A stretch of DNA of 64,000 nt from NCBI RefSeq assembly GCF_023115465.1, contig NZ_CP096034.1:2480001-2544000 (forward strand), read 5' to 3'. Made by a program: the position numbers and the translations under genes. This document shows, one piece after another, positions 33,200 to 40,937 of this stretch (positions are counted from its first letter, which is position 1; the number at the start of each line of letters is the position of its first letter). This DNA comes from Gottfriedia acidiceleris. GTDB lineage: Bacteria > Bacillota > Bacilli > Bacillales > Bacillaceae_G. Under the pieces are notes generated by a model. The model saw only the letters and a list, made by a program, of their open reading frames with translations. It did no database searches and had not been told where the DNA came from.

Positions 33200-33883
33200 T
33201 TACGCTCGATGTCTTTGAATAAATACATTCTCTTTATAATTTTTTAACAAGCCTCTTTCTCTCAAATATTCCTTAAAATACAAGTTCGCTTCTTTTCGCT
33301 CATCATAAGGATTCTTAGAAAGTACAAACCCTAACTTATCCTCCTTTTGAAGTTCAACACCTGACATATATAAATGAATTTTATTTTGATGATAAATTTC
33401 TTTTAATGGTTCCATGAAATTAATAGCGAAAGCAGAAAGTAATTTAATTTCTGTATTGAAAGTAAACCTTGTAATATAGGATAAATCTACAAAAATTACA
33501 CCTATAAATCCGGTATTTGAAATTTCAGCCCTAATTGTTTTTTCATTATTTAAGTGACCAATCTCACGAAGATATTCAATAAAATAACGGATACCTTCTA
33601 CTTTATCGAATGGCTTTTTTGATAAAATTAAGCCAATTTTCTTTTCATTACGTAAATATTCACATGCAATATATGCGGGAATGTTTTGTTTTTGAAATAA
33701 TGCACATGCAGCTTCTAACAGACCATTTAACACTTCATGTATAATTAAAGGATGCTTCCTAGTGAAATAATATTGATTTTTTTGCAATTCTTCCATATCA
33801 ATGAAACTTGCTCCGATAAAACCTGTATTGGATATAATAGGTGTTTTTGAATTCCTTTTAGTTGCTCCATTTCTTTTCATCAT
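33200..33883 (-). CDS. unrecognised protein of two tandem copies of one domain
   Basis: 227 residues that split into two homologous halves (about 17-112 and 121-216). Both begin I-S-N-T-G-F-I-G, continue with a predicted beta-strand and long helix, and end with G-(L/F)-(I/V)-L-S-K-x-P-(F/Y)-D and a (F)-x-E-Y-L-R-E helix. Identity between the halves is partial, so the duplication is old. A basic leader (MMKRNGATKRNSK) precedes the first copy; there is no signal peptide or membrane segment. I do not recognise the family. GGAAAGGAAC precedes the ATG pair. Monocistronic, with its own terminator. Confidence 0.7.
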   Translation of the reverse strand: MMKRNGATKRNSKTPIISNTGFIGASFIDMEELQKNQYYFTRKHPLIIHEVLNGLLEAACALFQKQNIPAYIACEYLRNEKKIGLILSKKPFDKVEGIRYFIEYLREIGHLNNEKTIRAEISNTGFIGVIFVDLSYITRFTFNTEIKLLSAFAINFMEPLKEIYHQNKIHLYMSGVELQKEDKLGFVLSKNPYDERKEANLYFKEYLRERGLLKNYKENVFIQRHRA

Positions 33884-33981
33884 GCAAGTTCCTTTCCTTC
33901 TAAAATCTATGTACAGAACATAAGTTCGCTTTTTATATTTTAATCATACACAATAAATTTTAAAATGTAAATCTTAAAAAT

Positions 33982-34013
33982 GAAAAAAGGATACGAAAAT
34001 TTTTCGCATCCTT
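33982..34013 (-). terminator. terminator of the 30-residue protein gene
   Basis: On the minus strand AAGGATGCGAAA pairs with TTTCGTATCCTT (one mismatch), followed by TTTTTC. It lies 28 nt after the small gene. Confidence 0.8.
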
Positions 34014-34040
34014 GAAATAACTCTTTTTATGATTGATCAC

Positions 34041-34133
34041 TTAAGAAACAGTTTCTTCCTCAATGTCTACATAGCAATCCATTGTATGTACTTCTTTGTC
34101 TTCATGATTTCCAAAGTAAATAGTGAAATTCAT
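34041..34133 (-). CDS. 30-residue acidic protein of unknown function
   Basis: Short gene with AAAGGGTG about eight bases before ATG and a strong terminator 28 nt after the stop. The peptide is soluble and acidic (M-N-F-T-I-Y-F-G-N-H-E-D-K, ending I-E-E-E-T-V-S) with one Cys. The start motif reads like a beta-strand. No family recognised. The complete expression signals support a real gene; function unknown. Confidence 0.55.
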   Translation of the reverse strand: MNFTIYFGNHEDKEVHTMDCYVDIEEETVS

Positions 34134-34307
34134 TGTCTAACACCCTTTCACAAAGGATATAATTTTAATTTAAATTCTATTTAATTATATTATTATTTCC
34201 AAGAAATAACAATACTTACATCATATATGAAAGAAGATGTTAAGGTTAGTAGATAATCATTTTCATTTATTACTAATTTTGTCTAATAATATACGATAAA
34301 AACAAAG

Positions 34308-34796
34308 TTAGTAAGATGTTCGCTTTTTAACTGGCACAAATAAATCAACTTTAGCTTTTCCATCTGGGTCTTCAGCAGGATTATTCATACTAAATTCTAA
34401 GTTATAACGGTCGTAATCAGGTTCAAACTCACTAATTGGTAACCATTGTTCATACATAAATTTATAACCACTATTTAACATACTAGGAGAATCATAATAT
34501 TGATACAAAGCGTATTGCCCACCATTTAATTTCCTAAATTCTATTTTTTCATGTTTTTCCTTCTCAAACCCATCAGGTATTGTTACACATGCATCATGAC
34601 GACAATTATAACTTTCTACTAAATCTGGATTATCTAAGGAAATTCCTATGAAAGATTGTTGAGGTGGAAAAAGTCCGAAATTTATTGCCCAATTTAATAG
34701 CTTATCCCAATGTTCTGCATTTGGTTCAAAATATGATCCATAGCGCCTGAAATACGCAACTTCATATTCAGGTAGTTCTTTAATTAAAATATTCAT
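34308..34796 (-). CDS. GyrI-like effector-binding domain protein
   Basis: About 162 residues. It matches the GyrI-like/SbmC small-molecule-binding fold found alone or at the end of AraC regulators: IKELPEYEVAYFRRYGSYFEP at the start, then a Trp-rich helix, YNCRHDACVTIPDGF, NGGQYALYQYYDSP, and a C-terminal strand DGKAKVDLFVPVK. Standalone members bind hydrophobic or cationic toxins, or inhibit gyrase. The ATG at 34796 is chosen because GGAG lies eight bases upstream; a GTG 11 codons earlier has no site. Confidence 0.85.
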   Translation of the reverse strand: MNILIKELPEYEVAYFRRYGSYFEPNAEHWDKLLNWAINFGLFPPQQSFIGISLDNPDLVESYNCRHDACVTIPDGFEKEKHEKIEFRKLNGGQYALYQYYDSPSMLNSGYKFMYEQWLPISEFEPDYDRYNLEFSMNNPAEDPDGKAKVDLFVPVKKRTSY

Positions 34797-34871
34797 TTTC
34801 TCAGCTCCAAATAGTAATAAAGTCCTCACTTCACTATCTAGTATTAAAACTCATTTTCTAACTAAAATGGC

Positions 34872-34906
34872 AAAAAGTAAAACAGGAGCCTATAAATCGG
34901 CTCCAA
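34872..34906 (-). terminator. terminator after the DinB-like gene
   Basis: GGAGCC pairs with GGCTCC on the minus strand across eight bases, followed by TGTTTTACTTTTT. Short stem, good T content. Confidence 0.55.
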
Positions 34907-35002
34907 CACCTTTTCCAACTAAAATTCAATAGTTGAAGAAAAGATTATAAAAGGACTTTCAAATAATATATTCATTTTACATTTAAGCTTACATTTTATT
35001 TA

Positions 35003-35476
35003 TCATCGTGATAATAACGATTTATAAAGTTTAATAACACTAAAATGCATACCTTCATGGTATAAAATAAAAGTCAGAAATTGTTTTGGTGTCTCTAATG
35101 TCATTCCTGCAGATGTGGTATAAGATGGATCAACTTTTACATCTAATAAGTCTATAAGTGTTTTTTGAATCCGAACTTGCTGTTCATTTAGAAGATCTCC
35201 TAACTCCTTTAAAGTGGGTACACGAAATTTGTGGGCATTTAATGGTGTTGTACCGTATTCAAATTGTTCCTTAAAACCTTCAGGTAAATTTTGAGGAAGT
35301 CCCAAGTATTGAAAAGCGAATCGTTCCTCTACCACATAGATATGCCCTAAATTCCAACGAATCGAATTTCGGAACCCCTCTGGAATTTGGTCAGCCATTT
35401 CTTCTGTCATTCCATCTAGTAGATTTAAGGTTTGATTTCTTACAAAACCTAACTGATTGAATAAAAATTGCTCCAT
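35003..35476 (-). CDS. DinB family metal-binding protein
   Basis: About 157 residues forming the DinB/YfiT four-helix bundle, with the three metal-ligand histidines visible: NLGHIYVVEE near residue 44, and YHEGMHFSVI near 143-147. Members are often thiol-dependent S-transferases (bacillithiol-linked) or of unknown activity. GGGAG and GAGGG lie just before the chosen ATG; a longer frame to 35554 adds an unlikely N-terminus without homology. Monocistronic. Confidence 0.85.
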   Translation of the reverse strand: MEQFLFNQLGFVRNQTLNLLDGMTEEMADQIPEGFRNSIRWNLGHIYVVEERFAFQYLGLPQNLPEGFKEQFEYGTTPLNAHKFRVPTLKELGDLLNEQQVRIQKTLIDLLDVKVDPSYTTSAGMTLETPKQFLTFILYHEGMHFSVIKLYKSLLSR

Positions 35477-35660
35477 TTCCCTCAACTCCCAATTTTTCAA
35501 ACTATTTTTTCCGACCCTTACATGTTTTAGTATTGTACAAAAGAAGATATTCAATTGAACATCCGAACCAAAAAGTAAACTTATTTAAATAATCACTCAC
35601 TGATTACCATAATATGTTAATTCTTACTCTTAATTGAAATACCCTTCTTTTGTCTTTATA

Positions 35661-35700
35661 AAATAAAAACCTCTATTCTCTATTTAGAACAAAGGTTTTC
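35661..35700 (-). terminator. terminator of the lipoprotein-permease operon
   Basis: AAAACCT pairs with AGGTTTT on the minus strand, with a partly paired AT-rich loop, followed by TATTTT. It lies directly after the second permease gene. Confidence 0.65.
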
Positions 35701-35710
35701 TCTTACTTTA

Positions 35711-36766
35711 TTATCTAGTTACAAGCTGGTCACTTGATTTAGGTCCGTCCTCTACAATCCTCTTAACTTCATTTAATTTTTCCTTGTTCACAAAATCAAA
35801 ATCATTTAATCCTTCATATAATTCTTCATTTTTCATAAGTTGCTTCTGTTTATGTCCAGTTTGATTTTCCATTAAACGCTCAATGCCTAACTTAATTAGA
35901 TTAAAAGCAAATATTGAAACAATAAATGCAATGCTTGGTCCTACTATGACCCATTTGTCGATTGATAGCTCGATATAATTTGCACCAATCATCCCTGACC
36001 ATTCGTTAGCTTGTGACATCGGTCGATCAACATTGATATCTAGGGAAAGGACTTTAACTCCGCCAATAAAAAGCTTGAAAACTCCTAATTGGGTTAGTAA
36101 AAATAATGTTTGAATCGTCTGTTGTACAAATAATAAAAGTATACGGCTTTGTAAATAAGGTATTACATGCTTACGACGGATCCAACCATTTCGTGCACCA
36201 ATGATTCTTGAACTAGTAATGAAATCATTTTTTAAAAATGCTCTAACTTCTTCACCGATTGAATTCATCAATACTGGTATCGAAATAATGATTAGTAGTG
36301 CTATTTGTAGTGCTATCGTTTTTTCTTTTGCTACTTCTGGAACGTCATTTAATCTTTCAAAAAATGGAAATATAATGATAACAGCAGGGACAAAACGAAA
36401 TGCATTCAAAATTGGTTCAATAATTTTTAATAATCTTTGATTCATGAACCCAAAAAATGAGCCTAAGAAACCGCCTAATATGACTCTCATTAGTCCTACA
36501 ACAATGGCAATAGATAAAGTGTATTTAGCACCATCAATTACCATCCAAAATACATCTCTTCCAAATCGGTCGACACCAAAAAGATATTTCCAACTTGGAG
36601 GATAACCATATGTATCTATTAGTTTACCTTCTGCATTATATAATAAAGCAGGGGCTGATTTAATCGTATCCTTAATAAAGTAAGTATAAATAAAACTAAA
36701 GGTGATTAAGCCAAGTATGATAAAACTTCCTATTATAATTGGAAAATACTTTCTAATTTTTATCAT
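35711..36766 (-). CDS. Opp/Dpp-type ABC transporter permease (C subunit-like)
   Basis: 351 residues with about six membrane helices and the binding-protein-dependent transport permease region. The EAA-type cytoplasmic loop reads SSRIIGARNGWIRRKHVIPYL (about 183-203). A large extracytoplasmic loop follows the first helix, as in OppC/DppC (LFGVDRFGRDVFWMVIDGAKYTL is the family hallmark). The C-terminal 50 residues are charged and cytosolic. The ATG overlaps the upstream permease stop (ATGA). No ATPase or solute-binding protein gene is nearby, so partners must be encoded elsewhere or the pair has another role. Confidence 0.88.
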   Translation of the reverse strand: MIKIRKYFPIIIGSFIILGLITFSFIYTYFIKDTIKSAPALLYNAEGKLIDTYGYPPSWKYLFGVDRFGRDVFWMVIDGAKYTLSIAIVVGLMRVILGGFLGSFFGFMNQRLLKIIEPILNAFRFVPAVIIIFPFFERLNDVPEVAKEKTIALQIALLIIISIPVLMNSIGEEVRAFLKNDFITSSRIIGARNGWIRRKHVIPYLQSRILLLFVQQTIQTLFLLTQLGVFKLFIGGVKVLSLDINVDRPMSQANEWSGMIGANYIELSIDKWVIVGPSIAFIVSIFAFNLIKLGIERLMENQTGHKQKQLMKNEELYEGLNDFDFVNKEKLNEVKRIVEDGPKSSDQLVTR

Positions 36767-37644
36767 ATAGCTTGTCCCCCTTTCATTCTATTTACAATTT
36801 GTTTAAACAAAATCTCTAGAAAAAAGAACGGGATAAATAGTAAAACTAAAGCCATAAAAAAGATTTCAGGCGAACTACTATTATTAAATAGAAATGAAAA
36901 ATAGCCCTTCATATTAAAGAACTTTTCTACTATTAATAGATTTGAAATCATCATCCAAAATATTAGCTTACTATTACTTAGTAATGTAATTGTAACATTT
37001 CGCAATATATGGCGGATAATTATCCAAGAATTAGAAAGTCCCTTTGCTTTAGCATACTCTACATAGTCCCTAATTTTTTCTTCCTGTATTGCCAGAAATA
37101 ACATTTGAAAAAGTTGGATCGTGGGAATGATCGATACAAGGATGATCGGTAATGCGTAAGCTTTGGATTCAAAGCCACTTATCGGATCGACAATTTTTAC
37201 GCCGGTTTTATTAAAAATCCATAAAAATAAAATTTGAAATGCACAAATCATTACTACGTCCGGTATAGATTGTAGGAAAAATAGGGTGCTATTCATTACT
37301 TTTCTAAATGATTTTGGACCTATATTTACAATATAAGCAAAAAATAATGCGACGAAAATTGAAAGTAAAAACGCTGAAAAAAGAATGGTAAAAGAATAAA
37401 CATATGGCTCTAAAAATACAGAAGAAAAAGGAACATATTGAAATTCTTTTAAGTAAACTTCTAAATTATTAAAGTAAAAAAAACTCCAAAAAAATATTTG
37501 TAGTTGATTCCAAAACTCAACTAGTCGCTCTCCTTTTGGTAAAAATAGAGTAAAAGAAGTTGCCGTAATTAAACCAATTCCAAATATAGTTAAACAAAAC
37601 TGAAGAAGATATTTAGAAATAATTCTACTTGTTTGTATCATCAT
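36763..37644 (-). CDS. Opp/Dpp-type ABC transporter permease (B subunit-like)
   Basis: 293 residues with about six membrane helices and the EAA loop EYAKAKGLSNSWIIIRHILRN (about 196-216). The N-terminal region (first helix then a long extracytoplasmic segment to about residue 75) matches OppB/DppB topology. It follows the lipoprotein gene by 32 nt and overlaps the C-type permease by 4 nt, so the three genes form one operon. Divergent from housekeeping Opp proteins. Confidence 0.87.
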   Translation of the reverse strand: MMIQTSRIISKYLLQFCLTIFGIGLITATSFTLFLPKGERLVEFWNQLQIFFWSFFYFNNLEVYLKEFQYVPFSSVFLEPYVYSFTILFSAFLLSIFVALFFAYIVNIGPKSFRKVMNSTLFFLQSIPDVVMICAFQILFLWIFNKTGVKIVDPISGFESKAYALPIILVSIIPTIQLFQMLFLAIQEEKIRDYVEYAKAKGLSNSWIIIRHILRNVTITLLSNSKLIFWMMISNLLIVEKFFNMKGYFSFLFNNSSSPEIFFMALVLLFIPFFFLEILFKQIVNRMKGGQAI

Positions 37645-37676
37645 ATTCTACACAATCCTGTTTGTCTAATTGTGTA

Positions 37677-38198
37677 TTATTTCCCCTCCTTATTTTGCTT
37701 TAACTTTTCTTTGTCAAAAAATATAAAACCTTGATTACTCAATTTACCAAATTTCAAGAACGTCCCATATAACTTAATATATATATATTTTTGGTTATTC
37801 CTTTTCCCTACAGTATAACCTTTGGTATTCGATCTAATGTTTTCTCCATATTTACCGAATTTGTCTTGAATTGTTTTTGGTTGCTCTTCAGGCTTAAAAA
37901 ATAAGAAGCCAGTTAAGTTTTTATTGTTTGAGTCTAATAAAATTTTTTTATTTGCATTGCCATTGTTATCAGTTTTAATAGTAGTTTCATAGACTATTTT
38001 CTGTGTATCATCATTTTTAAACAGAATATTAAACTTAGCATTTTTAGGAAGTGATGATTCCACCTTAATTCCAATACTTTTTTGATCAAAACTTCCGTCT
38101 GGTTTAATATCCAAATTTTGTGGAGGTTTTTTAATAGTACATGCTGAAAGTGCAACAGTTGCCAAAGTTAGTAAACAGACCATTTTAAATTTTTTCAT
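37677..38198 (-). CDS. small lipoprotein linked to permeases
   Basis: 173 residues with a lipoprotein signal peptide: basic start (KKFK), hydrophobic core and lipobox L-S-A-C near residues 17-20, so the mature protein is anchored outside the membrane. The remainder is beta-strand-rich and shows no resemblance to extracellular solute-binding proteins, which are over 450 residues in Opp systems. It is the first gene of the operon with the two permeases, 32 nt upstream of them. It may serve as a small binding or accessory subunit. Function unknown. Confidence 0.85.
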   Translation of the reverse strand: MKKFKMVCLLTLATVALSACTIKKPPQNLDIKPDGSFDQKSIGIKVESSLPKNAKFNILFKNDDTQKIVYETTIKTDNNGNANKKILLDSNNKNLTGFLFFKPEEQPKTIQDKFGKYGENIRSNTKGYTVGKRNNQKYIYIKLYGTFLKFGKLSNQGFIFFDKEKLKQNKEGK

Positions 38199-38418
38199 TC
38201 GTTCTTAAAAAACTCCCTTCTATGGAATAAAATTTATTTCCAAAATTATTTCTAAAAGTTAAAATTTTTAACCAAATTCTAATTAATTTTATCAAAATAA
38301 TGACGGCTTGTGCAGTAAAATTGTTATAATTTTCAATTTTATCGAATAATTTCACCATTTAAAGGTTTATATACAGTATAATAGACTCGTACCAACTACT
38401 ACTAAAGGAGGCAATTTG

Positions 38419-40230
38419 ATGGAAAAAATGTTAGTAAAACGTTTATCACGTGCTGAGGTTCCAACAGAAATGACATGGAAATTAGAGGATTTATATCCGA
38501 CTCGTGCAGAGTGGCTAGTTGCTTTAGAACTAATTGAAAATGATTTAGTAGAGGCTAAATCGTTGAAAGGTTCTGTCCTTAAGTCTGCTGAATCTTTAAA
38601 AAAAGCATTATTAACTTATGAATCTATTATGCTTCAATTAATTCGTTGTGGTACATATGTAAGCTTACGTCAGTCTGGAGATGGTTCAGATTCCCAAAAT
38701 CAATCTGATAGTTTACTATTTTCTAGCTTAAGTACGAAAGCAAATACAACTTTAACATTTATTCAGTCAGAGCTTTTACATTTAAATAATGAAATGTTAG
38801 AGGCATTTATTAAGGAAGAAAAAGAAATTGTGGTTTTTAAATTATTATTAGAAGAAATTATTGCATCTAAAAAACATCGATTACTACCTGAAACTGAGGA
38901 GGCATTAGCTGCACTTGGTGAAGTTACTTCTGCCCCATATCGAATTTACCAAACAAGTAAGGCCGCTGATTTAAAATTCGATTCCTTTGAAGATGAAAAT
39001 GGAAAAGAATTAGAAAATTCGTTTGCTTTGTTTGAAAACTTATATGAATTCTCTCCAAATCATACAGTGCGTAAACAGGCGTATGAATCTTTTACTAAAA
39101 CTCTCACCCAATACAAAAATACATATGCTTCAATCTATGCTACTCAAGTAAAAAAAGAAGTCGCATTAAGTAAATTACGTCATTATGATTCAGTTACGCA
39201 AATGCTACTTGAAGACCATAAAGTATCTTTAGAAATGTATCATAATCAATTAAATATCATCTTTAAGGAACTGGCTCCACATATGCGTAGACTAGCTAAC
39301 TTAAAGAAAAAACAACTTGGACTTGAGACGATTCATTTCTATGACTTAAAAGCACCACTAGATCCAAATTTTAACCCAAGCACTACTTATGAAGAAGCAA
39401 AAGAAACGATTTTAAAATCACTAGAAATTATGGGACCTGATTATGTTTCTATTATGGAAAAAGCGTTTGATGAACGCTGGATCGATTATTGCGATAATGT
39501 TGGTAAATCAACAGGTGCATTTTGCTCTAGTCCATATGGAGTGCATCCATATATTTTAATTAGCTGGCAGGATACGATGAGAAATGCATTTGTACTTACA
39601 CATGAGCTTGGACATGCTGGTCATTTTTATTATGCAAACAAATATCAACGTGTTGTAAATACTCGTCCATCTATGTATTTCGTAGAAGCACCGTCAACTT
39701 TTAACGAGATGTTATTAGGTCAATATTTATTAAAACAAACAAATGATCCAAAAATGAAGCGTTGGGTCATCCTTCAATTACTAGGTACTTATTATCATAA
39801 TTTTGTAACTCATTTACTTGAAGGTGAATTCCAAAGAAGAGTTTATGAACTTGCTGAAAAAGGAACCCCGCTTACTGCGACAACATTCTGTGAAGTTAAA
39901 GCTAATGTTCTGAAAGAATTTTGGGGAGATTCAGTTGAAATTGATGAAGGTGCAAGTTTAACTTGGATGCGCCAGCCTCATTATTATATGGGACTTTATC
40001 CATATACTTATTCAGCTGGATTGACTGCATCTACTGCTATTTCAAGAAGAATTGCCTCAGAGGGCCAACCTGTTATTGATGCATGGATTGAAGTATTAAA
40101 AACTGGTGGATCGAAAAAACCTGTTGAACTATTAAAAATGGCTGGCGTTGATCTAACAACAAGTGCACCAATCAAAGAAGCTGTTGAGTATGTTGGTTCA
40201 TTAGTGACTGAATTAGAGTCACTTTTCTAA
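38419..40230 (+). CDS. pepF: oligoendopeptidase F
   Basis: 603 residues of zinc metallopeptidase family M3B. The motif HELGHAGHF places the zinc ligands and catalytic Glu near residue 395, and the third ligand Glu lies in the FVEAPSTFNEML segment. PepF-type enzymes cut peptides of about 7-17 residues in the cytosol. AAAGGAGG lies seven bases before the ATG chosen; a TTG directly before it is rejected for spacing. A TATAAT hexamer at 38377-38382 is a likely -10. Monocistronic. Confidence 0.95.
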   Translation: MEKMLVKRLSRAEVPTEMTWKLEDLYPTRAEWLVALELIENDLVEAKSLKGSVLKSAESLKKALLTYESIMLQLIRCGTYVSLRQSGDGSDSQNQSDSLLFSSLSTKANTTLTFIQSELLHLNNEMLEAFIKEEKEIVVFKLLLEEIIASKKHRLLPETEEALAALGEVTSAPYRIYQTSKAADLKFDSFEDENGKELENSFALFENLYEFSPNHTVRKQAYESFTKTLTQYKNTYASIYATQVKKEVALSKLRHYDSVTQMLLEDHKVSLEMYHNQLNIIFKELAPHMRRLANLKKKQLGLETIHFYDLKAPLDPNFNPSTTYEEAKETILKSLEIMGPDYVSIMEKAFDERWIDYCDNVGKSTGAFCSSPYGVHPYILISWQDTMRNAFVLTHELGHAGHFYYANKYQRVVNTRPSMYFVEAPSTFNEMLLGQYLLKQTNDPKMKRWVILQLLGTYYHNFVTHLLEGEFQRRVYELAEKGTPLTATTFCEVKANVLKEFWGDSVEIDEGASLTWMRQPHYYMGLYPYTYSAGLTASTAISRRIASEGQPVIDAWIEVLKTGGSKKPVELLKMAGVDLTTSAPIKEAVEYVGSLVTELESLF

Positions 40231-40237
40231 AAATATC

Positions 40238-40275
40238 AAAAAACCCACGAGTCATTTCCTCGTGGGTTATTTCTT
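40238..40275. terminator. bidirectional terminator between pepF and the nitroreductase gene
   Basis: AACCCACGAG pairs with CTCGTGGGTT across a seven-base loop, with T-rich tails on both strands. It lies between the convergent stop codons. Confidence 0.88.
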
Positions 40276-40278
40276 TTA

Positions 40279-40926
40279 TTAATCAACGTATCGAATTATT
40301 TCTGCAACTTCTTTACGTGCAAGTTTTTTTGCTGGTTCAGATGGATATCCAAGTGAAATGACCATGTTAATTTCACGATTTTCTTCGATCTCTAAGTAAG
40401 ATCGAAGTTTATCTTGAGCTAATAGAACCGGACCTGTCATAGGACATGTTCCTAAGCCTAATGCATGTGCAGCTAACATTAAGTTTTGTGATGCTAGGCA
40501 GCTGCTTTTAATTCCTTCTTCTTTCCAAACTTCATCTTCAACAAAGCCAATTGGATCAAAAATTTTTGTTCTGAATTTTGATTCATAAGGTGTTGCTAAA
40601 CAAATAATTAAAACTGGTGCTTCTCTAAATGCTGTTGCGTAAGGACCAAAAGAACGAACTAATAGTTTCCCTTCCTTTTCTAATCCTTTTTCTTTTGCTT
40701 TTTCAGCTACTTCATGTAGAGAATCCCATGTCATCTCTTCAATTTTTTTAATTTTGTCAGTGTTTTTAATAATGATAAACTCCCAAGTTTGTGAGTTTGT
40801 ATCACTTGGAGCATAACGTGCGCAGTCAATAATTTCTTCAATTATTTCATTTGATACTGCTTGATCAGTAAATTTTCGAATACTTCTTCTTCCGTGAATA
40901 ATTTCTTTAAACGAATTGTAATCCAT
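40279..40926 (-). CDS. nitroreductase family protein
   Basis: 215 residues of the FMN-dependent nitroreductase family: HGRRSIRKFTDQAVSNEIIEEIIDCARYAPSDTNSQTWEF contains the Arg-Arg-Ser and N-S-Q flavin contacts, and the later LAAHALGLGTCPMTGP segment is the other conserved part. NAD(P)H-dependent reduction of nitro-compounds or quinones in the cytosol. It lies 12 nt after the ABC transporter gene pair, so it is probably the third gene of that operon, which suits a xenobiotic-defence role. Confidence 0.92.
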   Translation of the reverse strand: MDYNSFKEIIHGRRSIRKFTDQAVSNEIIEEIIDCARYAPSDTNSQTWEFIIIKNTDKIKKIEEMTWDSLHEVAEKAKEKGLEKEGKLLVRSFGPYATAFREAPVLIICLATPYESKFRTKIFDPIGFVEDEVWKEEGIKSSCLASQNLMLAAHALGLGTCPMTGPVLLAQDKLRSYLEIEENREINMVISLGYPSEPAKKLARKEVAEIIRYVD

Positions 40927-40937
40927 GCTTCCACCCT

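Noticed and set aside
32992-33228. 78-residue leftward frame
   Set aside because: It overlaps the end of the duplicated-domain gene and contains that gene's terminator hairpin.
35003-35554. Longer start for the DinB-like gene at 35554
   Set aside because: The extra 26 residues have no family match, and good ribosome binding sequence lies before the internal ATG.
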